Part shown: one piece after another, positions 1 to 7,537 of the stretch
Layout: each line of letters begins with the position of its first letter
Numbering within the stretch: the first letter of the stretch is position 1
Source of the DNA: Gammaproteobacteria bacterium
Lineage (GTDB): Bacteria; Pseudomonadota; Gammaproteobacteria; Pseudomonadales; Pseudohongiellaceae
NCBI GenBank assembly: GCA_030427065.1
Contig: JAUHWU010000023.1
Coordinates: 1-32,466 of the forward strand
Direction: 5' to 3'
Length of the DNA stretch: 32,466 nt
The notes under the pieces: model-generated
What the model was told of the DNA's origin: nothing
Databases searched by the model: none
What the model saw: the letters and a program-made list of their open reading frames with translations, nothing else
Position numbers and translations under genes: made by a program

Positions 1-1
1 A

Positions 2-1051
2 TATGTTTGCGGGCTGCTGTTCTACTGTCTAACTACCAGCATGGCCCTGGCGCAGCCGACAGATGATGAACGGCCACTGCTTGATGTGAGTATCGAAATC
101 TTTGCCATGAATCTGCCGGAAGACGCCCTCACGCAACAGACTGAGGGTGTCTATCCCGCAGTGCGCCAGGCCGAATCGCGTTACCTGCCTTCCTTCCTAA
201 AACTGATCCTGCAGGAAAGTGGGTCATGGGGTGCGGTCAGATTACTGCCAGAGGAGGATAGCGGTGCTGAACTGCAAATCTCGGCCACCATCGTCAGTTC
301 AAATGGCACACAACTGGAACTCGCCCTGATCGCCAAAGACGCCACCGGGCGGATCTGGGCAGATAAAAATTATACCGGTACTGCCGTGGAAAGTGTTTCC
401 CTGAATCAACCCTTGCTGGGAACCGATCCTTTTTTGTACCTGTACCAGAACATTGCCAACGACCTGGCAGAGTTTTCAGCTGGCTTAAGCATTACCCAAC
501 TCAATGAAATCAAGTCGGTTGCCCTGTTGCAATACGCCAGTTTGCTGGCACCGGCTGTTTTCACCCCTTACCTGAGCAGTGATGAAAACAGCATGATTTC
601 CCTGACCCGACTCCCTGCAGACAACGATCCTTTTCTGCTCAGGGTGAAACAGATTCGTGAACACGAATATGTGTTTATTGACGTGGTGGATGAGCAGTAC
701 GACAGTTTCTTTGTCACCATCAAACCGGTTTATGACTTGTGGCGCAGATATCGGCGCGAGCAGATTAGCAGTGAAATCGACAAGATCAATCGCGAGGCAC
801 AGCAGGGGAATGATCTTCCTCGCGGCAGCTATATGTCATTACTGGAAAGCTATAATAATTTTCGCTGGGCGCGCATGCAGGACCAGTATCTGGACGAAAT
901 CAGTGAGGGCTTTACCAATGAAGTGCTCCCCACCGATATTACCCTTGAGGATTCTCTCTATCACCTTTCCGGCACCCTGGAAGAACAATATCAGGAATGG
1001 AAAACCATTCTGAAAGAACTCTATCTGCTGGAAGCGGCAACGTCCCCCTGA
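2..1051 (+). CDS. Secreted protein of unknown function, 5' end outside the window
   Basis: The frame is open from the first bases of the window. The residues before the first ATG (position 41) read as a hydrophobic stretch (VCGLLFYCLTTSMALAQ) that ends in an ALA-Q cleavage site. The true start therefore lies upstream and position 41 sits inside a signal peptide. The mature part, about 330 residues, is acidic and has no motif I recognise. Its first 120 residues alternate short hydrophobic strands. The C-terminal third is rich in Arg, Glu and Tyr and probably helical. It ends in TGA and is followed by the independent promoter cassette at 1118. The partial frame and export are well supported; no function is proposed. 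Confidence 0.75.
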   Translation, partial: YVCGLLFYCLTTSMALAQPTDDERPLLDVSIEIFAMNLPEDALTQQTEGVYPAVRQAESRYLPSFLKLILQESGSWGAVRLLPEEDSGAELQISATIVSSNGTQLELALIAKDATGRIWADKNYTGTAVESVSLNQPLLGTDPFLYLYQNIANDLAEFSAGLSITQLNEIKSVALLQYASLLAPAVFTPYLSSDENSMISLTRLPADNDPFLLRVKQIREHEYVFIDVVDEQYDSFFVTIKPVYDLWRRYRREQISSEIDKINREAQQGNDLPRGSYMSLLESYNNFRWARMQDQYLDEISEGFTNEVLPTDITLEDSLYHLSGTLEEQYQEWKTILKELYLLEAATSP

Positions 1052-1117
1052 TCAGTTCTATTATTCATTCAAGTGCGCAAATAACTAATAAAATTATTAT
1101 TAACACATGAACAAGGA

Positions 1118-1146
1118 TTGACAGGCTTCATTTTTGCCACTAAAGT
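1118..1146 (+). promoter_or_regulatory. Sigma70-type promoter of the small leader/sRNA unit
   Basis: TTGACA (1118-1123) is a perfect -35 box, followed by a 17-bp spacer and TAAAGT (1141-1146), a good -10 box. Predicted initiation is near 1153, about 28 bases before the small ORF at 1181. This is the best-matching promoter I found by eye in the window. Confidence 0.7.
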
Positions 1147-1180
1147 CCCGCCCTCTTTATTACTAAACAACCGATCAGAA

Positions 1181-1282
1181 ATGTTTTTACCCACTACCAA
1201 CCATGCTCTTCTTACTACCGCAGCGCTTAATGCCGCGGCGGCGCGTCGTGCTGCGCGTAATAACAAGGGGATGCCTGGTTAG
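1181..1282 (+). CDS. Possible 33-residue leader peptide (Ala/Arg-rich), or part of a small RNA
   Basis: An ATG-to-TAG frame of 33 codons sits between the promoter at 1118 and the terminator at 1311. It begins MFLPTTNHALLTT and then has a run of alanine and arginine codons (AAAARRAAR) before ending NNKGMPG. No Shine-Dalgarno sequence is visible before the ATG, which counts against strong translation. The repeated-codon segment folds into a GC-rich hairpin (1219-1226 pairing with 1248-1255). The arrangement promoter, short peptide with repeated codons, hairpin, terminator and biosynthetic aminotransferase is the classical layout of a transcription-attenuation leader. Three Arg codons fit an ArgD-like downstream gene, but Ala codons are more numerous. 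The alternative is a non-coding RNA of about 195 bases. Confidence 0.4.
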   Translation: MFLPTTNHALLTTAALNAAAARRAARNNKGMPG

Positions 1283-1310
1283 TTTTTTTATGTAAAAAAT
1301 ATAGTTTTTA

Positions 1311-1348
1311 AAAAACCTCCAGCTGTCCGTGACACTGGAGGTTTTTTT
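1311..1348 (+). terminator. Rho-independent terminator / possible attenuator
   Basis: CCTCCAG (1316-1322) pairs with CTGGAGG (1335-1341). Inside it TGTC pairs with GACA around a CGT loop, giving an almost uninterrupted 11-bp stem. An A-run precedes it and seven T residues follow (1342-1348). It lies 40 bases before the aminotransferase start, so it could end the small upstream transcript or act as a regulated attenuator. Confidence 0.85.
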
Positions 1349-1388
1349 ATGCCCTGAAAAAATCAACGCATAACGAGAGGAACATGCG

Positions 1389-2597
1389 ATGAATACCATA
1401 GAAACAGAAAATTCACTGGGAATTACTTTTTGCGACAGACTCGAACTGGCCTTCACCCATGGTGAAGGCAGCCTGGTGTGGGATGAATCTGGCAAACAGT
1501 ATCTTGATTTTACCTCTGGCTGGGGCGTGACCTGTCTGGGTCATAGTCACCCGGTCATTATTGAAGCAATCAATCAACAGGCCAGCAAGATTATTCAAAG
1601 TCCCAATGCAGGTTTCAGCTACTCCCCCTCTCGTGCTGCATTACTGAGTTTACTCACACAGATATTGCCTGCAGGTCTGGTAAAAACCTATTTCTGTAAC
1701 AGTGGGGCGGAAGCCAATGATGCCTGTTTGAAACTGGCAAGAAAGATTACCGAACGACGCAAAGTCGTCAGCACGCTGGGGGGGTTCCATGGCAGAACCT
1801 TTAATACGCTGTCAGTCACCCGAGGTACTGACAACAGTGATCGATACACCCCCAGGCAGGCGGATACTGTGTTTGTTCCTTTTGGTGATGTAGCCGCCCT
1901 GACCCAGGCCATTGATAGTCAAACCGCAGCCGTCATTGTCGAACCGGTGCAGGGTGAAGGTGGTGTGCAGATTCCATCATCCGATTATCTCGCGCAGATT
2001 CAGAAACTGTGCCATACCCATGGCGCCCTGTTTATCATCGATGAAGTCCAGACCGGGTTTTGCCGTACTGGCAGTTTTTTTGCGCTTGAACAAAGTAATG
2101 AAAAAATAAGCCCTGATTTTCTAACCATGGGTAAAGGCATAGCCGGTGGTTTTCCTTTTGCTGCTTTCGCTGTCAGTGACAAGGTTGCTGCCATGCTGGA
2201 AAAGGATGATCACGGCGGTACCTATTGCGGCAATCCACTGGGCTGCGCTATTTCCCATGCAGTAGTAAGCTTTATGCTGGACAACGATATCGCCGGGCAG
2301 GTCAGAGACAAGGGTAAATATTTACTGCAAAAACTGCAGCAACTGCATAAGCAGTTTCCCAAACTGATTAACGCAACGCGCGGACAAGGCTTATTATGCG
2401 CCCTTGAATTCAATGATCACAGCCTGACACGCCCTGTCACCTTGCAGTGTGCAAAAGCTGGCCTGTTGGTAGTTCCTACCCGTAACGGCATACTCCGTTT
2501 GTTACCGGACTTACTGGTAAGCAGGGAAACTATTGACAGGGCCATGACGATTCTTGGCACCGTATTGGAAAATTACCGGGGGCAGGAGTGTACATAG
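1389..2597 (+). CDS. Class III pyridoxal-phosphate aminotransferase, acetylornithine aminotransferase-like
   Basis: This 402-residue protein has the full class III aminotransferase layout: the phosphate-binding SGAEAN motif (105-110), the FHGRT segment (133-137), the cofactor-binding aspartate in FIIDEVQTG (Asp218) and the Schiff-base lysine in TMGKGIAGG (Lys249). Length and motifs match the ArgD/AstC group, which transfers the amino group of N-acetylornithine or succinylornithine to 2-oxoglutarate in the cytoplasm. Substrate cannot be fixed from sequence, because GABA or other omega-amino acids are used by close relatives. The start is supported by GAGAGGAA upstream; an earlier ATG at 1384 runs straight into a stop. 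No other arginine genes are adjacent. The attenuator-like cassette upstream may control it. Confidence 0.85.
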   Translation: MNTIETENSLGITFCDRLELAFTHGEGSLVWDESGKQYLDFTSGWGVTCLGHSHPVIIEAINQQASKIIQSPNAGFSYSPSRAALLSLLTQILPAGLVKTYFCNSGAEANDACLKLARKITERRKVVSTLGGFHGRTFNTLSVTRGTDNSDRYTPRQADTVFVPFGDVAALTQAIDSQTAAVIVEPVQGEGGVQIPSSDYLAQIQKLCHTHGALFIIDEVQTGFCRTGSFFALEQSNEKISPDFLTMGKGIAGGFPFAAFAVSDKVAAMLEKDDHGGTYCGNPLGCAISHAVVSFMLDNDIAGQVRDKGKYLLQKLQQLHKQFPKLINATRGQGLLCALEFNDHSLTRPVTLQCAKAGLLVVPTRNGILRLLPDLLVSRETIDRAMTILGTVLENYRGQECT

Positions 2598-2727
2598 CTG
2601 TAATGCTATTTCATTCCATGGTTGGGTTTCACTGTTTAGTTTTACTGTTTAGTTTCACTACCCGACCGGTTATTTGCCATAATGGCCCATCGGATGCACC
2701 AGCACCGGAACTACAGGGGGACGTAAT

Positions 2728-3210
2728 ATGACTGAAGAATCCAAACAGAACATGAATAACACGCCACAGAATCTGGAAGATGTGATGGAAAACCTGAGCC
2801 GGCAAATATCTCCGGTCCCCGGCTTCACTCCCCCTGCCGTTTCCAAAGATGCGCTGTACTGTCCGCTGCCAGCCAGTTGCAGTGCGGAGGAACAAAACGA
2901 GTTTCGCAGTGCCGCGGTATTTCTTGCATCCCTTGCCGCCGAAGTGAAGGCCTGGCGCATGCAGCTGCCTGAAAATTACCAGCCCGCAGTGATTGCCGTT
3001 TTACACGGCGGCGTCCAGATCAATGTCCTGAAACTGGCCCAGGTCAGCTTTGATGGTATTCGTATCGAAGGCCTGATCCAGGACAGCCCGGTGACCATGT
3101 TTGCCCACCAGTCCACCGTGCAGATGATGTGTTTCGCCACCGAAGTCAAAGAAGAAAGCAAACCCAATCCCATCGGTTTTATCTGGCCGGATCATAACGA
3201 GGAAGTTTAA
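2728..3210 (+). CDS. Conserved protein of unknown function, 160 residues
   Basis: The start is supported by AGGGGGA seven bases upstream of the ATG. The first 50 residues are polar and probably disordered; residues 55-160 form a mixed alpha/beta domain. It lacks a signal peptide and membrane segments, so it is probably cytoplasmic. The second half alternates strands (AVIAVLHGGVQINVLKLAQV, FDGIRIEGLI) and ends with PIGFIWPDHNEEV. I do not recognise a named family. It stands alone between the aminotransferase and the convergent TolB/TPR genes. The 130 bases before it hold only a short direct repeat of CTGTTTAGTTT. Confidence 0.7.
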   Translation: MTEESKQNMNNTPQNLEDVMENLSRQISPVPGFTPPAVSKDALYCPLPASCSAEEQNEFRSAAVFLASLAAEVKAWRMQLPENYQPAVIAVLHGGVQINVLKLAQVSFDGIRIEGLIQDSPVTMFAHQSTVQMMCFATEVKEESKPNPIGFIWPDHNEEV

Positions 3211-3244
3211 TCATTATTAGAGCCGTCTCTGGAGTAAAGAAAAC

Positions 3245-3264
3245 CAGGCTTCGGCCCTGCTCTT
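3245..3264. terminator. Short bidirectional hairpin between convergent genes
   Basis: CAGGC (3245-3249) pairs with GCC(C)TG (3254-3259) around a TTCG tetraloop, with one bulged base. Read from the minus strand it is followed by GGTTTTCTTT; from the plus strand by CTCTTTT. It lies between the convergent 160-residue gene and the lipoprotein gene, where a shared terminator is expected. The stem is short. Confidence 0.45.
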
Positions 3265-3266
3265 TT

Positions 3267-3329
3267 AACTTGCAACTTTTAACTTGAATCTTGTGACTTG
3301 TAACTTTTCACTTGTAACTTGCGACTGGT
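3267..3329. repeat. Heptamer tandem array 1 (nine units, consensus RACTTGT)
   Basis: Nine consecutive 7-base units fill this stretch without gaps: AACTTGC, AACTTTT, AACTTGA, ATCTTGT, GACTTGT, AACTTTT, CACTTGT, AACTTGC, GACTGGT. In the direction of the neighbouring minus-strand gene the unit reads ACAAGTY, and the array begins three bases after the stop codon. Units are imperfect, so it is not a fresh slippage product. Two further arrays with the same unit are at 5013 and 14531. Confidence 0.85.
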
Positions 3330-3332
3330 ATT

Positions 3333-4967
3333 TTATTTACAAACAAAATCCTGCCCACCCGCAGCCACACAAAACTCGCCCCAGTTGCCGGTAGCGCGCC
3401 AGTAATCCACCAGGCCCTTCTCCTGTAACAACTGATTGAAATCAGGCAGGCGGCGCATATCATCGTAGACGCCGTCCCATATCGCCGGGCTGGCCATTTC
3501 ACCAAACCAGTAATCCAGGGCAATTTCCGGCTGCCCCATCAAGGCCACCAGACGCGCCACATAACCCAGTTCCAGCGGCGTGACAGACGGATCATTGATC
3601 AGGGCAATAATATCATCGGTAGATTGATCAAAATTATTTACGGACAGAATGTCCGCCAGCTTGTCCATAAAACGCCTGGAAACGGTCGCGTCATAAGTGT
3701 TGTCGGGAATATTGGCATAGTATGCCCTGATCATCTCGGCGGCGCCGGCAAGATCACCGGACCGCATGGCAATTTCCCAGGTTACCGCCCTGAATAAAAA
3801 CTCACCGCCTTCCAGTGACAATCCGTATTCGACCAACTTTTTCGCTTCCCCCACCCGGCCGCGATACAGCTCATGCAGTGCCACCTGATAGGTAAAGCGC
3901 GGCGCAAAAGGATCCTGGCGCTGGGCGCGTTGCAGCATGGCTATGGCTTCATTGAACTGACCGGTGCGCGATAACATCTGGGCATATTCTTCCATGGCAC
4001 GCGGCACAGAATAACGATAGTTTTCAAAATAGCGCTGGTACAGGTTTTCCGCTTCCAGAAATCTGCCCTGGTTGCGCAGGGAGCTGGCTTCCACCAGCAT
4101 CAGTTCCGGCATGGACGGGGCGATGACAGCGGCCTTTTCAAATGCCCTGGTCGCCAGCATTGGAAAATCGACAGCCTGATCCTGAGACAGAATAAGCTGA
4201 CTTTGGTCATAAAAGTCTCCAAGCAACAGCCAACCGCGGCCATAGTCAGAATCAATGCGAACCGCTTCTTCCAGTAGATTGATGGCGCGAAAAACATTGT
4301 CCGGCGTGAACTGATTAAACAGCGCCTGGGCCTGCAGGGTTTTGTCATAAGCTTCAACATTGCGCGTCATGCCCGGCACCGCAAACTCACCCGCACCAAG
4401 AGTCACGCTAAGCGCCGTAGCAACCTCGTCAACTATTTCAGTCTGAATGGCAAAGATATCCGCCAGTTCCCGATCATAGGTGCGCGACCAGATATTAAAG
4501 CCATCATCGGCACTCACCAACTGCGCCGTGACCCGCAAATTATTGCCGGACTTGCGCACACTGCCCAGCAGAATATTAGCTACCTGCAAGGATTCACCAA
4601 TGCTACCAAGCATTTCATCCCTGCCCTTGTAATAGAAAGACGAATCCCGCCCCACCACCTGCAGGTCCGGCATCATCGCCAGCGTATTAATCAGATCCTG
4701 ACTAAGCCCATCAGAAAAATATTCCTGATCCCTGTTTTCACTGAGATCAGTAAAAGGAAGAACCGCAATGGATTTTTCATAAAAAACGACTCCAGTTTTT
4801 TCTACTACACCCGTAGCATTCACAACCTGCAAAGCCTGATCAACAGCGGCTTCAAGTTCAGCAGAGGCCACTGCATTATTTTGCGATTCTTCAGATTCCT
4901 GTGAACAGGACAACAGGAGCAAGCCAGCTGCAAGGGTAAAAATGTAAATCAAACTTTGTGCTTTCAT
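3333..4967 (-). CDS. Lipoprotein with TolB/FlgO-like domain and TPR-like repeats
   Basis: The 544-residue product starts at the ATG that gives a lipoprotein signal (MKAQSLIYIF..LLLLSC). Cys21 would be lipidated, and Ser at +2 favours the outer membrane. The open frame extends 30 codons further upstream, but those codons are made of the heptamer array and are not plausible protein. Residues 65-190 form a TolB amino-terminal/FlgO-like domain, with IAVLPFTDLS and EYFSDGL near the start and YDRELADIF near the end. Residues 200-480 are helical repeats of TPR type. The C-terminus (GLVDYWRATGNWGEFC) is shared with the broken paralogue upstream. Proteins of this group often accompany sensory or adenylate-cyclase-like modules, but no enzymatic motif is present. 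The role is unknown; binding of partners at the envelope is inferred. Confidence 0.8.
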   Translation of the reverse strand: MKAQSLIYIFTLAAGLLLLSCSQESEESQNNAVASAELEAAVDQALQVVNATGVVEKTGVVFYEKSIAVLPFTDLSENRDQEYFSDGLSQDLINTLAMMPDLQVVGRDSSFYYKGRDEMLGSIGESLQVANILLGSVRKSGNNLRVTAQLVSADDGFNIWSRTYDRELADIFAIQTEIVDEVATALSVTLGAGEFAVPGMTRNVEAYDKTLQAQALFNQFTPDNVFRAINLLEEAVRIDSDYGRGWLLLGDFYDQSQLILSQDQAVDFPMLATRAFEKAAVIAPSMPELMLVEASSLRNQGRFLEAENLYQRYFENYRYSVPRAMEEYAQMLSRTGQFNEAIAMLQRAQRQDPFAPRFTYQVALHELYRGRVGEAKKLVEYGLSLEGGEFLFRAVTWEIAMRSGDLAGAAEMIRAYYANIPDNTYDATVSRRFMDKLADILSVNNFDQSTDDIIALINDPSVTPLELGYVARLVALMGQPEIALDYWFGEMASPAIWDGVYDDMRRLPDFNQLLQEKGLVDYWRATGNWGEFCVAAGGQDFVCK

Positions 4968-5012
4968 AGTTTTACACTTTATCGGGACGTCGTTAGTTTT
5001 ATTTTTTTGTCC

Positions 5013-5047
5013 CATTTGTAACTTGTGACTTGCAACTTGCGACTGTT
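5013..5047. repeat. Heptamer tandem array 2 (about five units)
   Basis: Units CATTTGT, AACTTGT, GACTTGC, AACTTGC and GACTGTT run directly up to the stop codon at 5048-5050 of the minus-strand gene. Its gene-proximal part (CAGTCGCAAGTT in gene direction) is identical to that of array 1. It occupies much of the gap between the two TolB/TPR genes. Confidence 0.8.
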
Positions 5048-5821
5048 TTAAAAACACTCAAAATCATCCCCACCGTCGAGCGGCCGGCAATAATCACCCC
5101 AATTACCCGTCGTGCGCCAGTAATCCACCAATCCTCTTTCCACCATCAGCTCCTTGAACGCGGACAACTTGCGCATGTCACTGTAATAGTCACGCCAGAT
5201 ATCATTTCCCAGGGCGTTGCTTTGTAAAAGCAGCTCCAATGCCAGGGCCGGCTCGCCAAACATCGCGGCAAACATGGCTACACCCCGATACTGGACGGGA
5301 TTCAGGTCCCGGGTGTCCAGCACCTGCCGCAATTCGGCCATGCCGGTTTCTGCATCGCCGCTTTCCAGATACGGGATAAACTGGTCGTTAATGGCACGGG
5401 CAGTTACCGTACCTTTGCTATATTCCAAGGCCGTAGCCCAGTCGCCATTACTGAGGGCAATGGTCATACTCAGGTTGGCAGCAATCAAGGGACTGCCACC
5501 CAGTTCAACGAAACGCCTGACCTCTGCCAGCGCTTCTTCATCTCTGCCGACAATGAACAGGTATTCGGCATTACTTTCATCAATAGATGCAGGGTCAAGC
5601 CGTTTGGCACGGTTTGCCTGCACAAGCGCTTCCTCGGCGCGCCCCACCCCCTTAAGGAATGCGGCGTACCAGCCATGATCGACGGCGGTGCTGCCAACGC
5701 GGAAGGATCTTTGTGCCACCCGTCGTTCAACTTCAAGCAATTCGCCCTGGTCAAACAGTTCGATCAGGTCTTCATCGGCAATCTCCGGCATCTCCGGCGC
5801 CAGGCTTCTTGCCCTAGCCAA
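5048..5821 (-). pseudogene. C-terminal TPR part of the split TolB/TPR protein
   Basis: This 257-codon frame is in the same reading frame as the gene at 5843-6886 and is separated from it only by TGA, two sense codons and TAG. Comparison with the lipoprotein paralogue runs straight through the break: the paralogue's FEKAAVIAPSMPEL lines up with ARARSLAPEMPEI here. The C-termini match strongly (GLVDYWRTTGNWGDYC versus GLVDYWRATGNWGEFC). No Shine-Dalgarno sequence or ATG is present at the left edge, and the first possible start is a TTG at 5821. It is therefore best read as the C-terminal half of one original protein of about 610 residues. The half shows no further stops or frameshifts, so the break is recent, or the segment is still used by readthrough or reinitiation. 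Confidence 0.7.
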
Positions 5822-5842
5822 TGCCTGATCTCTCTAGTTGAG

Positions 5843-6886
5843 TCAGGCTTCCTGTTCACCTTGGGGAACATTGCGTGAGAGACCGCGATAAACATCTGCC
5901 AACCGGTACCAGAGCAAGGCAGAATCCGGCTCCAGCTCCAAGCCCCTGAGATAATGCTGTAGCCCTTCCACTTCATTATCATAATTACCCAACCTTCTCA
6001 GGGCATAGCCCCTGATCATTTCATCATAAGCCTCAACATTTCTCGGCATACCCGGGCGGTTACACTCACCCACGCTGAGAGTGACACTCAATGCGCGACT
6101 GACATCTACGGCAATTTCATCCTGGATTTCAAAAATATCCGCCAGCTGGCGATCAAAGATCTGCGTCCACAGGTTGAAACCACTGTCGGCATCCATCAAT
6201 GTGGCAGAGATACGCAACTGGTTACCGGATTTGCGCACGGTGCCCTGCAGAATATGTTTAACGCCCAGGGATTCTGCAATCTGTTGAGGGCTTTCTTCAC
6301 TGTTCTTGAAGAAGAAGACGGAAGTTCGCCCCGTTACCAGCAAGTCATTGATGCTGGAGAGTCGGTTGATCAATTCTTCGGTCAGCCCGTCCGAAAAATA
6401 TTCCTGGTCCGGATCGTTGGAGAGATTGGTAAAAGGCAATACCGCGATGGATTTTTCTTCGGAGCTGGTAATGTCGTTTCCGGGGTCAGAACCGTCAGTA
6501 CTGACGGCGAGTGTCTCTGCTTCCTGTTCGTTGGCGCTATTCGACCCGGTCAGAATATAAGCATCAAAAACAACAAAGCCCAACGCCAGCACCAATGAAA
6601 CAACCATCAGGCCATTCATTTTGCCAGCAGAGCCTTTCAGATTGGCATCATCTGCCACCTGCTGGGTTTTAATGCCTTCGGGGGTCATTTGAAATGCCCA
6701 GGCCACCACCAGCACCACAGGAAAACCCAGAATAAGCATTACCGTCAATCCGGAAATAGCCCACTCCGGCACCCCCAGACGGGGAAAGACGGTATCGATG
6801 ACCTGGATCAGCAGCCAGGCAATAACCGCGTAGGTCACTGCGACCTTGAAGACGTTTCTGCGTTTTAATTCGTTAAAAAATGCCAT
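5843..6886 (-). CDS. Membrane-anchored TolB/FlgO-like protein, truncated by in-frame stops
   Basis: The 347-residue product begins MAFFNELKRRNVFKVAVTYA, the typical start of a family with an N-terminal membrane hairpin. Membrane segments lie near residues 13-33 and 44-66, a third near 93-112. A TolB-amino-terminal/FlgO-like domain follows (IAVLPFTNLSNDPDQEYFSDGL from residue 147, YDRQ-like FDRQLADIF near 245). The protein stops after the first TPR-like helices (NVPQGEQEA then TGA). Full-length relatives continue for about 250 residues, and that continuation is found intact in the same frame at 5048-5821. The ATG is preceded by AAAAAGTTACC, a weak ribosome site. The anchor module is repeated alone in the next gene at 6984. 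Family placement is firm; whether this half is functional alone is not known. Confidence 0.75.
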   Translation of the reverse strand: MAFFNELKRRNVFKVAVTYAVIAWLLIQVIDTVFPRLGVPEWAISGLTVMLILGFPVVLVVAWAFQMTPEGIKTQQVADDANLKGSAGKMNGLMVVSLVLALGFVVFDAYILTGSNSANEQEAETLAVSTDGSDPGNDITSSEEKSIAVLPFTNLSNDPDQEYFSDGLTEELINRLSSINDLLVTGRTSVFFFKNSEESPQQIAESLGVKHILQGTVRKSGNQLRISATLMDADSGFNLWTQIFDRQLADIFEIQDEIAVDVSRALSVTLSVGECNRPGMPRNVEAYDEMIRGYALRRLGNYDNEVEGLQHYLRGLELEPDSALLWYRLADVYRGLSRNVPQGEQEA

Positions 6887-6932
6887 TGGTAACTTTTTAT
6901 ATTCTGAAATTTTTTCAGGCTAACTTCTTTGC

Positions 6933-6966
6933 CATGTTGGATGTCGTTGCGCTTATCCGACCTGCG
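6933..6966. repeat. REP-type palindromic element, copy 1
   Basis: The sequence CATGTTGGATGTCG followed by TTGCGCTTATCCGACCTGC matches the other REP copies at 12436, 14228, 14300 and 14427. TTGGAT pairs with ATCCGA around a short GC-rich loop. It sits in the gap between the two membrane-anchor genes. Confidence 0.7.
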
Positions 6967-6983
6967 AGCTTTTAACTAAATCA

Positions 6984-7325
6984 CTATACCAGCACAAATA
7001 TATCCACCAGCATGATACTCAGAGTCAATATCACCATTCCAATCACCACCCTGTAAAAGACCTTACCACTGCCGGCCTGTTGCTGATTAGCGGCTTCTGT
7101 CACTTGCCAATCTTTGGTTTTATGCAGCATTTCATAGGCCAGCGTCATCAGCATGACAAAGGGATAACCCATGATCAGCATGAAGGCGAAACCCCGCACA
7201 AGAATGCCAGGCCAATCGTAAATGGGAGACAGCGTGCCGATTATCTGAATAATCAACCATGACCCTGCCAGATAGGCGAACCCTACTTTAAAGATGGCGC
7301 GTTTTTTTAATTCGCTAAAATTCAT
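6984..7325 (-). CDS. Stand-alone membrane anchor of the TolB/TPR family
   Basis: This 113-residue protein begins MNFSELKKRAIFKVGFAYLA, clearly related to the start of its downstream neighbour (ELKRRNVFKVAVTYA). It has three membrane segments near residues 13-33, 43-65 and 90-112 and ends right after the third (VDIFVLV). The TolB-like and TPR domains that normally follow are absent. Either it is a truncated paralogue, or a deliberate anchor-only subunit that pairs with the soluble or lipoprotein member. The frame is intact with normal termination. It is transcribed in the same direction as the two following family members, 98 bases away with a REP element between, so a shared transcript is possible but not certain. 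Confidence 0.7.
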   Translation of the reverse strand: MNFSELKKRAIFKVGFAYLAGSWLIIQIIGTLSPIYDWPGILVRGFAFMLIMGYPFVMLMTLAYEMLHKTKDWQVTEAANQQQAGSGKVFYRVVIGMVILTLSIMLVDIFVLV

Positions 7326-7537
7326 GGATACTCTTTGGTTAAAGCCGGTGTTAGCCTTTACTGTTTAAGTTGGCATAAGTCCGTTTTATACAATTTTTCA
7401 ACCAGTTAAGATAGTTATAGGGGGCTTGCAAGCCGATGAATCAGTCAAAGTTGCAGCAAATACTGATGCTTCTTGAGTTTTACTGCTTGCATGGGAGACA
7501 ATCGAGAAAAATTAAAGCACTTTGGGGGAACCGTTCC

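Noticed and set aside
1069..1266. 65-codon minus-strand ORF over the leader cassette
   Set aside because: Opposite to the promoter and terminator, which define a plus-strand unit.
4968..5057. Longer N-terminus for the TolB/TPR lipoprotein
   Set aside because: The extra 30 codons are built from the heptamer repeat and would bury the lipoprotein signal.
5837..5845. Programmed readthrough at the TGA/TAG pair
   Set aside because: No recoding signal such as a selenocysteine element is visible; kept only as an open alternative to a pseudogene.
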